Shown: positions 13,191-14,770 of the stretch, piece by piece
How positions within the stretch are numbered: the first letter of the stretch is position 1
Layout of the letters: the number at the start of each line of letters is the position of its first letter
From: Bacteroidales bacterium
GTDB lineage: Bacteria > Bacteroidota > Bacteroidia > Bacteroidales > F082
Assembly: GCA_016281295.1 (NCBI GenBank)
Contig: JAEEII010000005.1
Location: 1 to 14,770, forward strand
Direction of reading: 5' to 3'
DNA length: 14,770 nt
Made by a program: the position numbers and the translations under genes
Notes under the pieces: generated by a model
Database searches by the model: none
Seen by the model: only the letters and a program-made list of their open reading frames with translations
What the model was told of the DNA's origin: nothing

Positions 13191-14770
13191 TTCGATGATA
13201 AATTCGTCACAGAAGATCCAGGCTGGCTGTCCGGCACCGACATGCCAGTCGGGGCAGGTCTTGATGTTTTTGGCAGCCATCTTCACATAACGGGCGTCGC
13301 AACGGGGGCGTACGCCAAGATCTTGAATCACGGCATCGTCCTCATCCAAAGGCACGTCGTTGACGACTTTGCCCACACTGCGGAAACGTTTTCCGTCGTC
13401 GGAGACAAAGAACTCCACTTCCTTGGGCATGAAGATCCACGAGCCTTGTTCTTGGAGGAAGCCACCTGCGAGTCTATTGATACGCTGTTTGGAGCCAAGG
13501 TCCACCGTGGCGACGAGATCCACGCCGCTATAGCCCTGCCAGGTCCCGGTACGGAAGTTCTCGCCACCTCTTTGATGGTCGATGAGTGCTTTCAAGCCAC
13601 CTGCGTCATACTGGTCGGAGAAAGGATGTTCCAGTTTTACAGCCCGTTTTGCGTCGATGAGATAGAAGTCAGACTCGACGACGCGGCTCCAGCGTCCCCC
13701 TTGCAAGGCAGCAGCGCGAAGGGTGACCGCCTGCTTCAGCATCAGAGGCTCGGTATAGCGCAAGCTGTTCTCATTGGGCTCGCTCCCATCGAGGGTATAA
13801 TAGATGGATGCCCCTTCCAAGGGATGACTCATGGTGACCATGAGACTGTCGAAGAAAGTGTTGGACGAGGCATTGATGGCGGGGACCACCAAAATTGACT
13901 CGGTGGGGATGCGCATCACGGGGCAGTTCTCTGGCTGGGTAGCCCAAGGCGAATCCGGTGTGGCGGTCATGGTGAACACCAACTCGCCGCCCGCCAGCAC
14001 CTCGTCAACAGTGACATAGCTTCGTGCCAGAGGCTTTCCGTTCAGTTTCACCGACTTCACATAACGGTTCTGCGGAGTCAAGTTCTTGGCCTTCACGACA
14101 AAGGTCTTGCCTTCCCCGAGATGGAGGGACACCTTGTCGAAGCGAGGCACGCCCAACACATAATAGCCCGATGCGGGAGTGGCCGGATAGAACCCCATGG
14201 CGGAGAACACGCCCCAAGCCGACATCTGACCACAATCCTCGTTGCCACTAAGGCCATCACGCCCATCGGTATAGAACTCATCCATCACCTGGCGCACATA
14301 ACGTTGCGTCTTGGTGGGTTGTCCGACGAAGTTATACATATAAACGGTGTTATGGCTCGGCTCATTGCCATGCGCATATTGACCGATCAAGCCGGTGATA
14401 TCCACCTGTTCGCGGCCCGTGAGCTTGCTGGAGGCGGTGAACAGCGCGTCGAGTTTTTGGGCATACTGTTCTCTTCCTCCCATCAAATCGACATGGGTGT
14501 TGATATCCTGAGGGACGAAGAAGTTATATTGCCAGGTGTTGGCTTCCGTAAGGGTGAAGTTGACCTGGGTGGGGTCGAACGGTTCCATGAAGCCACCGTT
14601 ACGACGGCCTTGGAAGAACTGGTTTTTCGGGTTGAAGAGGTTCTTGTAGGCCTGTGCCCTTTGATAGAACTCATTGGCGATGTCCTGTTCACCCAAGGCC
14701 TCTGCCATACGGGCGACGCACCAGTCGTCGTAAGCATACTCCAGGGTCTTCGAGGTGGCCTCGCCTTCCA
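13188..14770 (-). CDS. GH92 family alpha-1,2-mannosidase, 5' partial, with chitobiase-C-like and F5/8 C domains
   Basis: The frame is open to the right edge (upstream codons read TSKTLEYAYDDWCVARM, a GH92 hallmark), so the N-terminal beta-sandwich and part of the catalytic domain are missing. GH92 enzymes are Ca-dependent inverting exo-alpha-mannosidases that trim mannose from N-glycans or yeast mannan, usually in the periplasm or on the surface. Numbering from the Met at 14708: TEANTWQY 54-61 (Glu55 is my candidate general acid), HGNEPSHN 113-120, GLSGNEDCGQMSAW 152-165 (Asp158 the candidate base position), then a C-terminal sandwich to about 250. YTLDGSEP (304-311) marks a chitobiase/Fn3-associated-type domain, and about 355-506 looks like an F5/8 type C (discoidin) carbohydrate-binding domain (VDLGSKQRINRLAGGF, then DARYVKM). 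It ends in IIE without a T9SS sorting domain. GH92 is certain; the fine specificity is not. Confidence 0.93.
   Translation of the reverse strand, partial: EGEATSKTLEYAYDDWCVARMAEALGEQDIANEFYQRAQAYKNLFNPKNQFFQGRRNGGFMEPFDPTQVNFTLTEANTWQYNFFVPQDINTHVDLMGGREQYAQKLDALFTASSKLTGREQVDITGLIGQYAHGNEPSHNTVYMYNFVGQPTKTQRYVRQVMDEFYTDGRDGLSGNEDCGQMSAWGVFSAMGFYPATPASGYYVLGVPRFDKVSLHLGEGKTFVVKAKNLTPQNRYVKSVKLNGKPLARSYVTVDEVLAGGELVFTMTATPDSPWATQPENCPVMRIPTESILVVPAINASSNTFFDSLMVTMSHPLEGASIYYTLDGSEPNENSLRYTEPLMLKQAVTLRAAALQGGRWSRVVESDFYLIDAKRAVKLEHPFSDQYDAGGLKALIDHQRGGENFRTGTWQGYSGVDLVATVDLGSKQRINRLAGGFLQEQGSWIFMPKEVEFFVSDDGKRFRSVGKVVNDVPLDEDDAVIQDLGVRPRCDARYVKMAAKNIKTCPDWHVGAGQPAWIFCDEFIIE

Noticed and set aside
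12017..13198. A 393-residue open frame on the + strand, antisense to almost the whole phosphofructokinase gene
   Set aside because: It mirrors the codon bias of phosphofructokinase, has His/Val/Asp-rich composition with no motif, and every diagnostic phosphofructokinase residue lies on the other strand.
1..14770. CRISPR arrays, tRNA or rRNA genes, toxin-antitoxin pairs, restriction systems or prophage genes
   Set aside because: No regularly spaced repeats of suitable length, no RNA gene sequence and no protein of these classes was found; the gaps are too short to hide them.

Overview
The window reads as chromosomal backbone of a Bacteroidales bacterium (phylum Bacteroidota). The evidence is an EttA-type ABC-F protein, a long RecQ and a long QueA of the Bacteroidetes type, a DUF4296-type lipoprotein, a pyrophosphate-type phosphofructokinase, a GH92 mannosidase with Bacteroides-style accessory domains, and promoter boxes resembling the Bacteroidetes TAnnTTTG element with almost no Shine-Dalgarno sequences. 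A protein that looks sorted by the type IX secretion system (beta-helix plus C-terminal sorting domain) argues for a T9SS-bearing, probably uncultured, Bacteroidales rather than a classical gut Bacteroides. No phage, transposon, CRISPR, rRNA or tRNA is visible, and no gene-free stretch exceeds about 125 bases.

Layout: (1) 2-1240, + strand, C-terminal three quarters of EttA, cut by the window edge, closed by a bidirectional terminator. (2) 1287-3840, - strand, recQ followed by an overlapping small lipoprotein gene. (3) 3841-3962, a divergent promoter region. (4) 3963-5662, + strand, kdsD-lptB, overlapping by ATGA: lipopolysaccharide Kdo precursor synthesis coupled to lipopolysaccharide export. 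(5) 5659-7954, - strand, a secreted beta-helix protein followed one base later by pssA (phosphatidylserine synthase); pssA and lptB overlap tail to tail by four bases. (6) 7955-8023, a divergent promoter with a perfect 12-base inverted repeat. (7) 8024-9708, + strand, queA (queuosine) and then a small secreted lysine-rich protein with four cysteines. (8) 9731-9776, a perfect 46-base palindrome between convergent genes. (9) 9786-10754, - strand, a polyprenyl diphosphate synthase whose promoter box lies almost on the start codon. (10) 10827-11894, + strand, a lipoprotein of unknown function, followed by a 22-base perfect palindrome. (11) 11930-14770, - strand, a GH92 alpha-mannosidase (cut by the window edge) and a PPi-type phosphofructokinase, separated by a 40-base 8-mer repeat leader.

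Themes: much of the window serves the envelope (kdsD, lptB, pssA, isoprenoid synthesis, two lipoproteins, one T9SS cargo), with housekeeping genes between. I found no clear new multi-gene system. The items most worth a second look are the lysine/cysteine-rich secreted protein, the perfect palindromes at convergent junctions, the symmetric divergent promoter, and the coupling of a T9SS cargo gene to pssA.
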